DNA of 64,000 bases from Micromonospora sp. RP3T (lineage in GTDB: Bacteria; Actinomycetota; Actinomycetes; Mycobacteriales; Micromonosporaceae), in the NCBI RefSeq assembly GCF_003027925.1, contig NZ_PYPS01000001.1:124001-188000 (forward strand), in the 5' to 3' direction. Shown here piece by piece: positions 51,598-59,845 of this stretch. Position 1 is the first letter of the stretch; each line of letters opens with the position of its first letter. Below the pieces are notes generated by a model. It saw only the letters and a program-made list of their open reading frames with translations, ran no database searches and was not told the origin of the DNA. A program made the position numbers and the translations under genes.

Positions 51598-52251
51598 GTG
51601 TCCACACCAGCCGCCACGACCGGGCCGCTGCGTCGGGTACCGGTGCAGGGTCGAAGTGTCGCGCGCGTCCAGCGGATGCTGGACGCCTGCGCCGAGCTCG
51701 TCGACGAGGTGGGGTACGAGGGGTTGACCACGACCCTGCTCGCCGAGCGTGCCGAGGTGGCGATCGGGTCGGTCTACCAGTTCTTTCCGGACAAGCGGGC
51801 GATCGTGCAGGCGCTGACGTTGCGGACCATGGAGTCCTACCTCCAGCGGCTCGACGAGCGCTTCGCCTCGGACGATCTGACCCACTGGTGGGACGGGGTC
51901 GACGCGGCGATCGACGAGTACATCTCGATGCACCGCACGGTGCCCGGTTTCCGTACCCTGCACTTCGGCGACGTGGTCGACCTGCACCTGCTGGACGACC
52001 AGCGCGACAACAACGGGGTCATCGCGGAGCAGCTCGCCCGCGTGCTCACCGAGCGGTTCGGTCTGGCCGGCGTGCCCGACCTGCGGTTCCACCTGGAGGT
52101 CGCGGTGGAGGCCGCCGACGCCCTGATCAAGCTGGCGTTCCGCCGCCGTGCCGACGGCGACGAGCGGGTGCTGGTCGAGGCGAAGGCGCTCATCCGGGAG
52201 TACCTGCACCGTCAGGTCGACGCCCCGACCGAGGCCGTCCCACAGGCCTGA
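51598..52251 (+). CDS. TetR family transcriptional regulator
   Basis: 217 residues. The N-terminal helix-turn-helix (about residues 22-68) has YEGLTTTLLAERAEVAIGSV followed by YQFFPDKRAIV, the classic TetR recognition helix and linker. The ligand domain has a TetR_C-like helical pattern. GTG at 51598 follows AAGGGGGG with 9-nt spacing; the frame is open to 51559 without signals. It likely controls the divergent oxidase through the palindrome at 51469-51487. Confidence 0.88.
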   Translation: MSTPAATTGPLRRVPVQGRSVARVQRMLDACAELVDEVGYEGLTTTLLAERAEVAIGSVYQFFPDKRAIVQALTLRTMESYLQRLDERFASDDLTHWWDGVDAAIDEYISMHRTVPGFRTLHFGDVVDLHLLDDQRDNNGVIAEQLARVLTERFGLAGVPDLRFHLEVAVEAADALIKLAFRRRADGDERVLVEAKALIREYLHRQVDAPTEAVPQA

Positions 52252-52264
52252 GCGGCACGCCGAG

Positions 52265-52296
52265 CGGCGGGTACCCGAGTGCGCCGGGGCCCGCCG
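52265..52296. terminator. Possible terminator between TetR and aldolase-like genes
   Basis: CGGCGGG/CCCGCCG 7-bp outer stem with imperfect inner pairing, in the 74-bp convergent gap. Confidence 0.4.
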
Positions 52297-52325
52297 TCGT
52301 CATGTCCCGACCTGTTCCCGCCCGG

Positions 52326-53534
52326 TCAGAGGAACGCGTGGCCCTCGCCCCGGTAGGTGGGCACGGTCGCCACCACGGCGTCACCGTCGACCAGGTGCAC
52401 CTCGTTGACGTGCTCGCACACCTCGCCCGCCTTGGCGTGGCGGAACCACACCCGGTCGCCGACCCGCAGGTCGTCCGCGGCGTCGCCGGCGAGCGGGGTC
52501 TGCACCTCGCCCGCGCCCTCCGCGCCGAGCAGCTTCAGCCCTTCCGGCAGCCACGGCCGGGGCAGCCGGCTCTCCGCCGCCGGGCCGGAGGCGATCCAGC
52601 CGCCGCCGAGCACGGTGGCCAGCCCGGGTGCCGGCCGGCGGACCACCGCGCAGGCGAAGAACGCCGCCGGGGTGGGCCGCCAGGCGCGGTACGCGTCGAA
52701 CAGCGTCGGGCCGTACAGGCCGGAGCCGGCGGTGACCTCGGTGACCGCCGGGTCGGCGCTGGTGGCGGCCACGCTGCCGGTGCCGCCGCCGTTGACGAAC
52801 TCCAGGTCGGCGTGCTCGCGTACCGCGGCGACCGCGGCCGATCGGCGGGCCAGCAGTTCCCGGTACGACCCGCGCTGCGCGACCCGGATCGCCGAGCCGA
52901 GCGCCGCCTGCCCGGGTGGGGCGTCCCCGAGACCGGCGATCTGTGCCTCGTACGACATCAGACCGACCAGTCGGAAGCCCGGCCGGCCGGCGACGGCGGC
53001 GGCGAGCGCGCCGGCCGCCCGGGCGCTGTGCACCGGGGAGCGGCGCACGCCGACGTGCACCCGGCCGCGCAGCGGTCGCCAGGAGGCGTCCAGGTCGAGG
53101 CAGACGCGCAGCGCGGGCCGGCTGCCGGGCGGGCACACCCGGTCGATCAGGTCGAGCTGCCCGGCGTCGTCGACCATCAGCGTGACCGCGTCGGTGAGCG
53201 CCCGGTCGGCGGCCAGTTCAACGAGCGCCCCCCGATGTGCGGTCGGGTACGCGACCAGCACGTCGTCGGCGACGCCGGTGCGGGCGAGCCAGAGCGCCTC
53301 GGGCAGCGTGAAGGCCATCACACCGTGCCAGCCGGGGCGCTTGAGCGCGCGGGTGAGCAGCTCGCGGACCCGCACCGACTTGCTCGCCACGCGCAGCGGC
53401 TTGCCCCCGGCCCGGTCGGCCAGCGCGTCGGCGTTGTCGTCGAACGAGGAGAGGTCGACCACCGCGTACGGCGGGTCGAGGTGGGCGGTCGCCCGGTCGA
53501 GACGATCGCGAAGTTCGGCACGGTCGATGGCCAC
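52326..53534 (-). CDS. PLP enzyme of the D-threonine aldolase / D-serine dehydratase family
   Basis: 402 residues with an alanine-racemase-like N-terminal barrel and a D-serine-dehydratase-like C-terminal domain. The PLP lysine is in VASKSVR (about residue 52), and the metal-binding His and Cys fall in FRHAKAGEVCEHV near residue 375. Substrate may be a D-hydroxy amino acid, but alternative aldolase, dehydratase or deaminase activities cannot be separated. GTG at 53534 lies 6 nt after TAGCGT, so it is probably leaderless. Confidence 0.87.
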   Translation of the reverse strand: MAIDRAELRDRLDRATAHLDPPYAVVDLSSFDDNADALADRAGGKPLRVASKSVRVRELLTRALKRPGWHGVMAFTLPEALWLARTGVADDVLVAYPTAHRGALVELAADRALTDAVTLMVDDAGQLDLIDRVCPPGSRPALRVCLDLDASWRPLRGRVHVGVRRSPVHSARAAGALAAAVAGRPGFRLVGLMSYEAQIAGLGDAPPGQAALGSAIRVAQRGSYRELLARRSAAVAAVREHADLEFVNGGGTGSVAATSADPAVTEVTAGSGLYGPTLFDAYRAWRPTPAAFFACAVVRRPAPGLATVLGGGWIASGPAAESRLPRPWLPEGLKLLGAEGAGEVQTPLAGDAADDLRVGDRVWFRHAKAGEVCEHVNEVHLVDGDAVVATVPTYRGEGHAFL

Positions 53535-53540
53535 GTCTGC

Positions 53541-53546
53541 ACGCTA
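53541..53546 (-). promoter_or_regulatory. -10 box of leaderless aldolase-like gene
   Basis: TAGCGT ends 6 nt before the GTG at 53534. Confidence 0.5.
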
Positions 53547-53663
53547 ACTGTCCGGACGGCAATGCGAAATACCCTCGCGTCTGTCCGGGCTGCGGGTGGT
53601 GGTCCCGGCGGCCTAGGCTCGGCGAACAGGCGATGTCACGGGGGGCGACACCCTCCGCGCGGC

Positions 53664-53669
53664 TAGAGT
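53664..53669 (+). promoter_or_regulatory. -10 box of the MFS-tmk/holB operon
   Basis: TAGAGT lies 12 nt before ATG 53682 and 48 nt before the ATC at 53718. Transcription from it would give a ~40-nt leader containing GGAGG for the ATC start. Confidence 0.45.
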
Positions 53670-53717
53670 GTTCCACCGGGGATGCCCAGACCTGGGCCGG
53701 CACGTGGAGGTACGGCC

Positions 53718-55907
53718 ATCGAAAGCCAGAAGAACGGCGAGTCGTCCGGCGTGTCGTCGTCCGGGACAGCCGCCGACCGGTCCGGGTTCGCCGCCATCCG
53801 CTCGGTGCTGCGCATCCGGCCGTTCCGCCGGCTGTGGATCGTGCTCAGCGCCGCCTCCTTCGGTGACTGGCTCGGCCTGCTCGCCACCGCCCTGTTCGCC
53901 GCCTCGCAGGTCTCCGGCAGCACCGCCCAGGGCGCGGCGTTCGGCGGCGTCACCGCGATCCGGCTGCTGCCGGCGCTGGTGCTCGGCCCGGTGGCGGGCG
54001 TCTTCGCCGACCGGTTCGACCGCCGGTGGACGATGGTCATCTGCGACGTGCTGCGCTTCGTGCTGTTCGCCTCGATCCCGCTCTACGCGCTCACCGGCGC
54101 GGCGGGCGGCCTGGTGGTCGGCTGGGCGCTGATCGCCACCTTCCTGATCGAGTCGATCACGCTGCTGTGGATTCCGGCCAAGGAGGCCGCGGTCCCCAAC
54201 CTGATCCCGCGTACCCGGCTGGAGGCCGCCAACCAGCTCACGCTGATCACCACGTACGGCCTGACGCCGGTGGCCGCCGCCATCGCGCTGGCGGTGCTGA
54301 CCCGCGGCCTGCCCGGCGCGGTCGGCGGCAACCTGCCCGACTGGGCCCAGCCGGCCCAGCTCGCGCTCTGGTTCAACGCCTTCTCCCGGCTGGCCACCGC
54401 GCTGGTGGTGGCGTTCGGGATCAAGGAGATCAGCGAGGCCCAGCGCGGCGAGGCCCAGCGCACCGAGCAGAGCATGTTCCGCCAGTTCGCCGACGGCTGG
54501 AAGTTCATCGGCCAGACGCCGCTGGTCCGTGGCCTGGTGCTGGGCATCTTCGGCGCGTTCGCCGGCGGCGGCATCGTGGTCGGCACCGGCAAGTTCTTCG
54601 CCAACTCGCTCGGCGCCGGCGACGCCGCGTTCTCGCTGCTCTTCGGCGCGATCTTCGTCGGCCTGGCGCTCGGCATCGGGCTGGGGCCGATGATCGTGCG
54701 GGACATGTCCCGGCGCCGCTGGTTCGGTATGAGCATCGTGCTGGCCAGCGCCTCCGTGCTGGTGCTGGCGTTCGCCATCCACCTGTCCATGGCCATCCTC
54801 GGCGCGATCCTGGTCGGCGCCGGTGCCGGCATGGCGTTCCTGGCCGGCACCACGCTGCTCGGCGGCGAGGTCGCCGACGAGGTGCGCGGCCGGGTCTTCG
54901 CGGTGGTGCAGATCGGCACCCGGCTGGTGCTGATCCTGGCCATCGCACTGAGCAGCCTCCTGGTCGGCGTCGGCGGCTCCCGTCAGCTCACCATCGCCGA
55001 CCTGGGCATCTCCATCTCCTCGACCCGCCTGCTGCTGCTCGCCGCCGGTGCGGCCGGGATCTTCGCCGGGATCAGCGCGTTCGGCCAGATGGACGACAAG
55101 AAGGGCGTGCCGGTCCTGGCCGACCTCTGGGGCTCGATCCGGGGCCGCCCGCTGATGCCGGCCGAGTCGTTCGTCTCCTCCGGCCTCTTCGTGGTCTTCG
55201 AGGGCGGTGAGGGCGCCGGCAAGTCCACCCAGCTCGCCGCGCTCGCCGAGCGGCTGCGCGGCGGCGGGCGGGACGTGGTGGTCACCCGCGAGCCGGGCGC
55301 CACCGGGATCGGTGAGCGGATCCGCTCGCTGGTGCTGGGCACCACCTCCGACGACGCGCCGTCGCCGCGTGCCGAGGCGCTGCTCTACGCCGCCGACCGG
55401 GCCCACCACGTGGCCACCGTGGTCCGCCCGGCGCTGGTGCGGGGCGCGGTGGTGATCAGTGACCGGTACGTCGACTCGTCGCTGGCGTACCAGGGCGCCG
55501 GCCGGACGCTGCCGGTGGACGAGGTCTCGTGGCTCTCCTCCTGGGCCACCGGGGGGCTCAAGCCCGACCTGGTGGTCCTGCTCGACGTCGAGCCGCACAC
55601 CGGGCTCGGCCGGGTGACGGCCCGCCGGGAGGGCACCGACCGGCTGGAGGCCGAGTCGCTGGCGTTCCACGAGCGGGTCCGGTACGCGTTCCTCGACCTG
55701 GCCGCCGGCGACCCGAAGCGTTACCTGGTCCTCGACGCGTCCCGCCCGGCCGAGGAGATCGCCGACGCGGTCGCCCGCCGGGTGGACGAGTTCCTCGTCG
55801 ACCCGGCCGGCATCGTGCACCCGCGTCCGGCCCAGGGCCCGGACACCTCGGTCCAGCCCGAGTTATCCGAATCGGAGCTGGTGACGATGGAGCAACGCCG
55901 ACGATGA
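53718..55907 (+). CDS. tmk: MFS transporter-thymidylate kinase fusion
   Basis: About 729 residues. The first ~460 form an MFS_3-type permease with twelve hydrophobic helices. The last ~230 are dTMP kinase, with P-loop EGGEGAGKST near residue 496, SDRYVDSSLAYQG, and the usual lid region. The kinase makes dTDP for DNA synthesis, and the same fusion is known in Streptomyces (SCO3542). The best start is ATC at 53718, exactly 7 nt after GGAGG. An in-frame ATG at 53682 has no ribosome site. A TTA codon lies at 55863. The stop overlaps holB (ATGA). Confidence 0.9.
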   Translation: MESQKNGESSGVSSSGTAADRSGFAAIRSVLRIRPFRRLWIVLSAASFGDWLGLLATALFAASQVSGSTAQGAAFGGVTAIRLLPALVLGPVAGVFADRFDRRWTMVICDVLRFVLFASIPLYALTGAAGGLVVGWALIATFLIESITLLWIPAKEAAVPNLIPRTRLEAANQLTLITTYGLTPVAAAIALAVLTRGLPGAVGGNLPDWAQPAQLALWFNAFSRLATALVVAFGIKEISEAQRGEAQRTEQSMFRQFADGWKFIGQTPLVRGLVLGIFGAFAGGGIVVGTGKFFANSLGAGDAAFSLLFGAIFVGLALGIGLGPMIVRDMSRRRWFGMSIVLASASVLVLAFAIHLSMAILGAILVGAGAGMAFLAGTTLLGGEVADEVRGRVFAVVQIGTRLVLILAIALSSLLVGVGGSRQLTIADLGISISSTRLLLLAAGAAGIFAGISAFGQMDDKKGVPVLADLWGSIRGRPLMPAESFVSSGLFVVFEGGEGAGKSTQLAALAERLRGGGRDVVVTREPGATGIGERIRSLVLGTTSDDAPSPRAEALLYAADRAHHVATVVRPALVRGAVVISDRYVDSSLAYQGAGRTLPVDEVSWLSSWATGGLKPDLVVLLDVEPHTGLGRVTARREGTDRLEAESLAFHERVRYAFLDLAAGDPKRYLVLDASRPAEEIADAVARRVDEFLVDPAGIVHPRPAQGPDTSVQPELSESELVTMEQRRR

Positions 55908-57259
55908 CGGACGTCTTCGGCGATCTGGTCGGGCAGGACGAGGCGGTGGCCACGCTGCGGCACGCCGCCGCCTCGGCCGCCGCGCTGCTGCGCGCCGCCA
56001 CCCTCGCGGTGGCCGGCACGGGCGCCCCGACCAACGGCGGAGACCCCGGCGGGTACGACGACCTCGACGCGCTCGCCGAGCAGTTCGACGAGCCGGGTGA
56101 CCCGGACAGGGCCGGTGCGACCGGTGACCCGGGCGCGACGACGTCCACTGCCGACCCCGTCTCCGCCGACCCCGGTGCCGGGATGACGCACGCGTGGATC
56201 TTCACGGGGCCACCCGGTTCGGGCCGGTCGGTGGCCGCCCGGGCGTTCGCCGCCGCGCTCCAGTGCGTGCACGGCACCGGCTGCGGGCGCTGCCCCGGCT
56301 GTCACACCACGCTGGCCGGCACCCACGCCGACGTGCGGCTCGTGGTGCCCGAAGGGCTCTCCATCGGCGTCGGCGAGATGCGCGCGCTGGTGCTGCGGGC
56401 GGCGAGCACGCCCTCCGGCGGTCGCTGGCAGATCGTGATCATCGAGGACGCCGACCGGCTCACCGAGGCCGCCGGCAACGCGTTGCTGAAGGCGGTCGAG
56501 GAGCCGCCTCCGCGTACGGTCTTCCTGCTCTGCGCCCCGTCCACGCACCCGGACGACGTCTCGGTGACCATCCGGTCGCGGTGCCGGGTCGTGCCGCTGC
56601 GCCAGCCGCCGGCCGGCGCGGTGGCCGAGGTGCTGGTCCGTCGGGACGGCATCGCCCCGGACGTGGCCGGGTGGGCCGCCGCAGCCGCGCAGGGGCACGT
56701 GGGCCGGGCCCGGCGGCTGGCCCGCGATCCGGAGGCCCGGCAGCGGCGGGACGCCGTGCTGGCCGTGCCGCGCCGGCTCACCGGCGTGGGCGCCGCGTTC
56801 GACGCCGCCTCGGCGCTGATCGAGGCCGCCGAGGCGGAGGCCGCCGCCTCGGTCGCCGAGGTTGACGAGGCGGAGCGGGCGGCGTTGCAGACCGCGCTCG
56901 GCGCCGGCGGCACCGGCCGGGGTGCGGCCGGGGCCATGCGGGGCGCCGCCGGCCAGCTCAAGGACCTGGAGAAGCGGCAGAAGTCGCGGGCCACCCGGGC
57001 CCAGCGGGACGCGCTGGACCGGGCGCTCGTCGACCTGGCCGCCTTCTACCGGGACGCGCTCACCATGGCGCTGCGGGCGCCGGTCGCCCCGGTGCACACC
57101 GACACCGCGTCGCTGGCCGCCGCCGGCGCCCAGAAGTGGGACGCCGAGGGCTCGTTGCGCCGCCTGGAGGCGGTGCTGGAGTGCCGGGCGGCGATCGAGA
57201 CGAACGTCAAGCCGCGGATCGCGGTCGAGGCGATGATGGTGTCGCTCTGGCGGGGCTGA
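55904..57259 (+). CDS. holB: DNA polymerase III subunit delta prime
   Basis: 451-residue clamp-loader subunit. The AAA+ module has a P-loop-like GPPGSGRSVAAR with Arg replacing the catalytic Lys, as expected of the non-ATPase delta prime. A zinc module CVHGTGCGRCPGC follows, then the VIIEDADRLTEAAGNALLKA region. A ~45-residue insertion rich in Gly/Asp/Thr (about residues 40-88) precedes the P-loop. The ATG overlaps the tmk stop, and the tmk-holB-ricT order is common in Gram-positives. Confidence 0.93.
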   Translation: MTDVFGDLVGQDEAVATLRHAAASAAALLRAATLAVAGTGAPTNGGDPGGYDDLDALAEQFDEPGDPDRAGATGDPGATTSTADPVSADPGAGMTHAWIFTGPPGSGRSVAARAFAAALQCVHGTGCGRCPGCHTTLAGTHADVRLVVPEGLSIGVGEMRALVLRAASTPSGGRWQIVIIEDADRLTEAAGNALLKAVEEPPPRTVFLLCAPSTHPDDVSVTIRSRCRVVPLRQPPAGAVAEVLVRRDGIAPDVAGWAAAAAQGHVGRARRLARDPEARQRRDAVLAVPRRLTGVGAAFDAASALIEAAEAEAAASVAEVDEAERAALQTALGAGGTGRGAAGAMRGAAGQLKDLEKRQKSRATRAQRDALDRALVDLAAFYRDALTMALRAPVAPVHTDTASLAAAGAQKWDAEGSLRRLEAVLECRAAIETNVKPRIAVEAMMVSLWRG

Positions 57260-57277
57260 CCCCACCCCACCCCACGC

Positions 57278-57286
57278 TGTCCACAG
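57278..57286 (+). promoter_or_regulatory. DnaA-box-like sequence
   Basis: CTGTCCACA, one base from the preferred box, 19 bp after holB and upstream of the YbaB-like gene. Weak single-site evidence. Confidence 0.25.
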
Positions 57287-57409
57287 GGCATCGACACGCG
57301 CGATTGACGTGCGGTACGGTCCGGGGAATGCCGTGGTCACCGAGGCGGCACGCTCAGTGAGGGTGGCGTCGGGGTGGGGCGGCGGCGCCGACCGGGGAGG
57401 AGTCCGCCG

Positions 57410-57739
57410 ATGGCGCGGGGGGAGATCGACGAGGCCTGGATCGAGGAGGCGGTACGGCGTTACCGCCGCATCGAGATGCTCCAGGCCGAGTTCGACCAGG
57501 CGGTCGCCACGGTGGAGGTCACCGTCCGTTCGCCCGACGGGCTCGTCGAGGTGGTGGTCACGGCCGGTGGGCGGATCACCGACGTGCGCTTCCTCGGCCC
57601 GCTGCACCAGCGCAACCCGCGTGACGTGGCCGGTTCGGTGCGGGCCGCGGTGAGCGCCGCCGCGGACGCGGCGCAGTGGGCCCGGGAGAAACTGCACAAC
57701 GAGACGTTCGCGGCCTACCGGCCGCTCGCGGGAGCCTGA
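57410..57739 (+). CDS. YbaB/EbfC family protein (paralogue linked to WXG-like genes)
   Basis: 109 residues with the YbaB pattern: an N-terminal helix, then VEVTVRSPDGLVEVVVTAGG strands and a C-terminal helix. Canonical YbaB is a nucleoid-associated protein encoded beside dnaX and recR; this copy instead leads a three-gene cassette of WXG/ESX-like proteins. The C-terminal helix is longer than usual. ATG at 57410 has GGGGAGGAG upstream. A role in handling type VII substrates is a guess from the context. Confidence 0.8.
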   Translation: MARGEIDEAWIEEAVRRYRRIEMLQAEFDQAVATVEVTVRSPDGLVEVVVTAGGRITDVRFLGPLHQRNPRDVAGSVRAAVSAAADAAQWAREKLHNETFAAYRPLAGA

Positions 57740-57740
57740 C

Positions 57741-58046
57741 ATGGAATCGCTGCGTGCGCTGGCCGCCCGCCTCGACGAGGCCGCCGCCGGTCTCACCACG
57801 CTGGCCCGCACCGTGCCCGCCACCGACCCGCCGCACCCCGCGTTCGGCGCCCACGCGGCCGGCCGGCCCGGCGAGGTCGGGCGTGCGCTGCACCGGCAGT
57901 GGACCGCCGCCACCGCCGACCGGGCCCGCGAGGCGCAGGCGGCCGCGAACCGGCTGGCCGCCGCCGCAGCGGCGCTGCGGAGCGCCGCCGAGCGCTACGC
58001 GGCCACCGACGACGCGGTCGTCCGCCGGCTGGCCCGGGAGGCCTGA
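57741..58046 (+). CDS. Small helical ESX-associated-like protein
   Basis: 101 residues, nearly all helix with strong Ala content, resembling DUF2580/ESX-1 secretion-associated (EspC-like) proteins. A Pro-rich turn (DPPHPAFG near residues 30-37) separates the two helical halves. No cysteine, signal peptide or membrane helix. ATG at 57741 is one base after the YbaB-like stop, so translation is coupled. Confidence 0.75.
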   Translation: MESLRALAARLDEAAAGLTTLARTVPATDPPHPAFGAHAAGRPGEVGRALHRQWTAATADRAREAQAAANRLAAAAAALRSAAERYAATDDAVVRRLAREA

Positions 58047-58714
58047 TGGACGCGCTGGACCGTCTCGCCGAGCCGGGCCTCGACCTGCTCACCCGCGTCG
58101 ACGCGCTGCTCGCCGCCGGCGCGCCCGAGGGCCACCGGCTCTGGCCGCTGCTGCGCCGCATGCAGGTGCTCCCCGGCGTGGCCGTGCGGGAGTTCCTCGA
58201 CCTGCACCCGGCGCCGCTGACCGGCGCCGGCCACGCCGTGCGCCGGCTCGTCCGGGGGTACGACGACACCTGCGCCGTGCTCACCGACCCGGTCGCCTGG
58301 TCCGGGTCCGCCGCGTCGGCCTACGACGAGGCGCGCACCGCCCTGCTCCGGCATCTCGACGAGGGGCCGGAGAGCCTGGTCGGGCGGCTGGAGTCGACCG
58401 CTGGCTACGCGGACGCGCTGGCCGGCTGGGTGGAGAGCAGCCGGGCCGCGCTGGCGCGGGCGCTCGCTGAGGTGGTCGGCTCGGCCGAGGCGGTCGCCGT
58501 GCACGCCGCGAGCCGGCCGGGCGTCGAGCCCGGCCCGGTCGGCGCGTCGGCGGCGGCCGAGATCGCCACCCGGGTGCTGGGGGTGCTCGGGGTGGCCTAC
58601 GACGGCGCCGAGACGCTGCTGCGCCAGTGGGGGCCGAGCCTGACGGAGACGACCTGGCGGGACCGCGCCGTCTCCGCGCCGCGCTACGGCGGCACCACCC
58701 GGATCGGCTACTGA
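58046..58714 (+). CDS. WXG-like helical protein
   Basis: 222 residues. It contains WSGSAASAYDEAR near residue 88, the W-x-G turn followed by the xxYDEA pattern of WXG100/LXG-type type VII proteins, within long amphipathic helices, but it is twice the usual WXG100 length. ATG at 58046 overlaps the previous stop (TGATG). With the two preceding genes it forms a single operon closed by a strong terminator. Confidence 0.77.
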   Translation: MDALDRLAEPGLDLLTRVDALLAAGAPEGHRLWPLLRRMQVLPGVAVREFLDLHPAPLTGAGHAVRRLVRGYDDTCAVLTDPVAWSGSAASAYDEARTALLRHLDEGPESLVGRLESTAGYADALAGWVESSRAALARALAEVVGSAEAVAVHAASRPGVEPGPVGASAAAEIATRVLGVLGVAYDGAETLLRQWGPSLTETTWRDRAVSAPRYGGTTRIGY

Positions 58715-58718
58715 CGGC

Positions 58719-58774
58719 CCACGGCGTCGCACGCCGCTCCGACCGTGGCCGGGCACCGGCGTGCGACGCCGTGG
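58719..58774 (+). terminator. Terminator of the YbaB/WXG cassette
   Basis: Perfect 18-bp stem (CCACGGCGTCGCACGCCG) with a 20-nt loop, 4 bp after the stop, followed by CTTTCC. Confidence 0.85.
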
Positions 58775-58963
58775 CTTTCCCCTGCACCCCCCGCAGGTAT
58801 GCCTTCACTCAACGCGGTGGATGGGCGTTTGTCCCGGGGGCGGCCCAGGTTTCAACCGTCCGGGCGAGGCGCGGGGGCCGGTTCGGTCGGGTCGACCGGG
58901 ATGGATCGCTGCGCGGTGTGACCGGACGGCGACCGGTGGACCGTCCGACCGCTCCGGTCCGCG

Positions 58964-58969
58964 TAGGGT
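58964..58969 (+). promoter_or_regulatory. -10 box of leaderless ricT
   Basis: TAGGGT ends 6 nt before the ATG at 58976. Confidence 0.55.
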
Positions 58970-58975
58970 AGGCGC

Positions 58976-59821
58976 ATGGGCATGCTCTGCGCGGTCAGCT
59001 TCAACCGGTACGGGCGCCTCTACTACCTCGATCCCGGTGAGTTCCGCCCCCAGGTGGGGGACCGGGTCCTGGTGCCCACCGACGAGGGCCCCGAGGTGGC
59101 CGAGTGCGTCTGGGCCGCGCAGTGGGTCAGCGAGGACACCGACGTTTTCCCGAAGCTGGCCGGGCTGGCCGGCGAGGACGACCTGCACCGCGACGAGCTG
59201 CTGCGCCGGCGCAAGGCCGACGCGAAGGTGGCCGCCAAGCGGCTGATCCGCGAGCACGGCCTGCCGATGAAGGTGGTGGCCGTCGACCACGTCCTGGCCA
59301 CGCCGGAGTCCGGCAGCGACCGCACGACCATCTACTTCACCGCGCCGCACCGGGTGGACTTCCGTTCCCTGGTCCGCGATCTGGGCGCGACGCTGCACTG
59401 CCGGGTCGAGCTGCGGCAGCTCTCCGCCCGCGACTCGGCGCGCGTGCAGGGCGGCATCGGCTCGTGCGGTCGTGACCTGTGCTGCGCCACGTTCCTCACC
59501 GACTTCGAGCCGGTGACGATCCGGATGGCGAAGGACCAGGACCTCCCGCTCAACCCACTGCGCATCTCCGGCGCGTGCGGCCGGCTGATGTGTTGCCTGA
59601 AATACGAACATCCCCTGTACCAGCGTTTCCAGGAGTCCGCTCCGGCGGTCGGCACCCGGGTGGAGACCCCGCAGGGCGAGGGCAAGGTGGTCGGCCACAG
59701 CGTTCCGCGCGACGCCGTCACGGTCCGCCTGGACGCCGACGGCTCCCGCTGCCAGTGCAGCCGGGCCTCCGTCTGCGCCCCCCGTCAGTCCCACGACCAG
59801 CACTACAACCCCACCCCCTGA
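58976..59821 (+). CDS. ricT: PSP1-domain iron-sulfur protein RicT (YaaT)
   Basis: 281 residues with the C-terminal PSP1 domain. Cysteines in GSCGRDLCC (about residues 161-169) and SGACGRLMCC (about 198-207) match the [4Fe-4S]-binding cysteines of RicT, which in Bacillus acts with RicA and RicF to aid RNase Y cleavage and development. The gene follows holB in many Gram-positives. ATG at 58976 is next to a -10 box, so it is leaderless. Partners are not in the window, so its role here is by analogy. Confidence 0.9.
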   Translation: MGMLCAVSFNRYGRLYYLDPGEFRPQVGDRVLVPTDEGPEVAECVWAAQWVSEDTDVFPKLAGLAGEDDLHRDELLRRRKADAKVAAKRLIREHGLPMKVVAVDHVLATPESGSDRTTIYFTAPHRVDFRSLVRDLGATLHCRVELRQLSARDSARVQGGIGSCGRDLCCATFLTDFEPVTIRMAKDQDLPLNPLRISGACGRLMCCLKYEHPLYQRFQESAPAVGTRVETPQGEGKVVGHSVPRDAVTVRLDADGSRCQCSRASVCAPRQSHDQHYNPTP

Positions 59822-59845
59822 CCGCCCGGCGGGGGTGGGCGGTCA
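59819..59845. terminator. Shared terminator built from two stop codons
   Basis: TGACCGCCC at 59819-59827 pairs with GGGCGGTCA at 59837-59845. The first three bases are the ricT stop and the last three are the stop of the convergent metallophosphoesterase. Confidence 0.7.

Noticed and set aside
53682..53717. ATG 53682 as start of the tmk fusion
   Set aside because: It has no ribosome site, and the ATC at 53718 has an ideal one. Kept as an alternative because a near-leaderless start there is not excluded.
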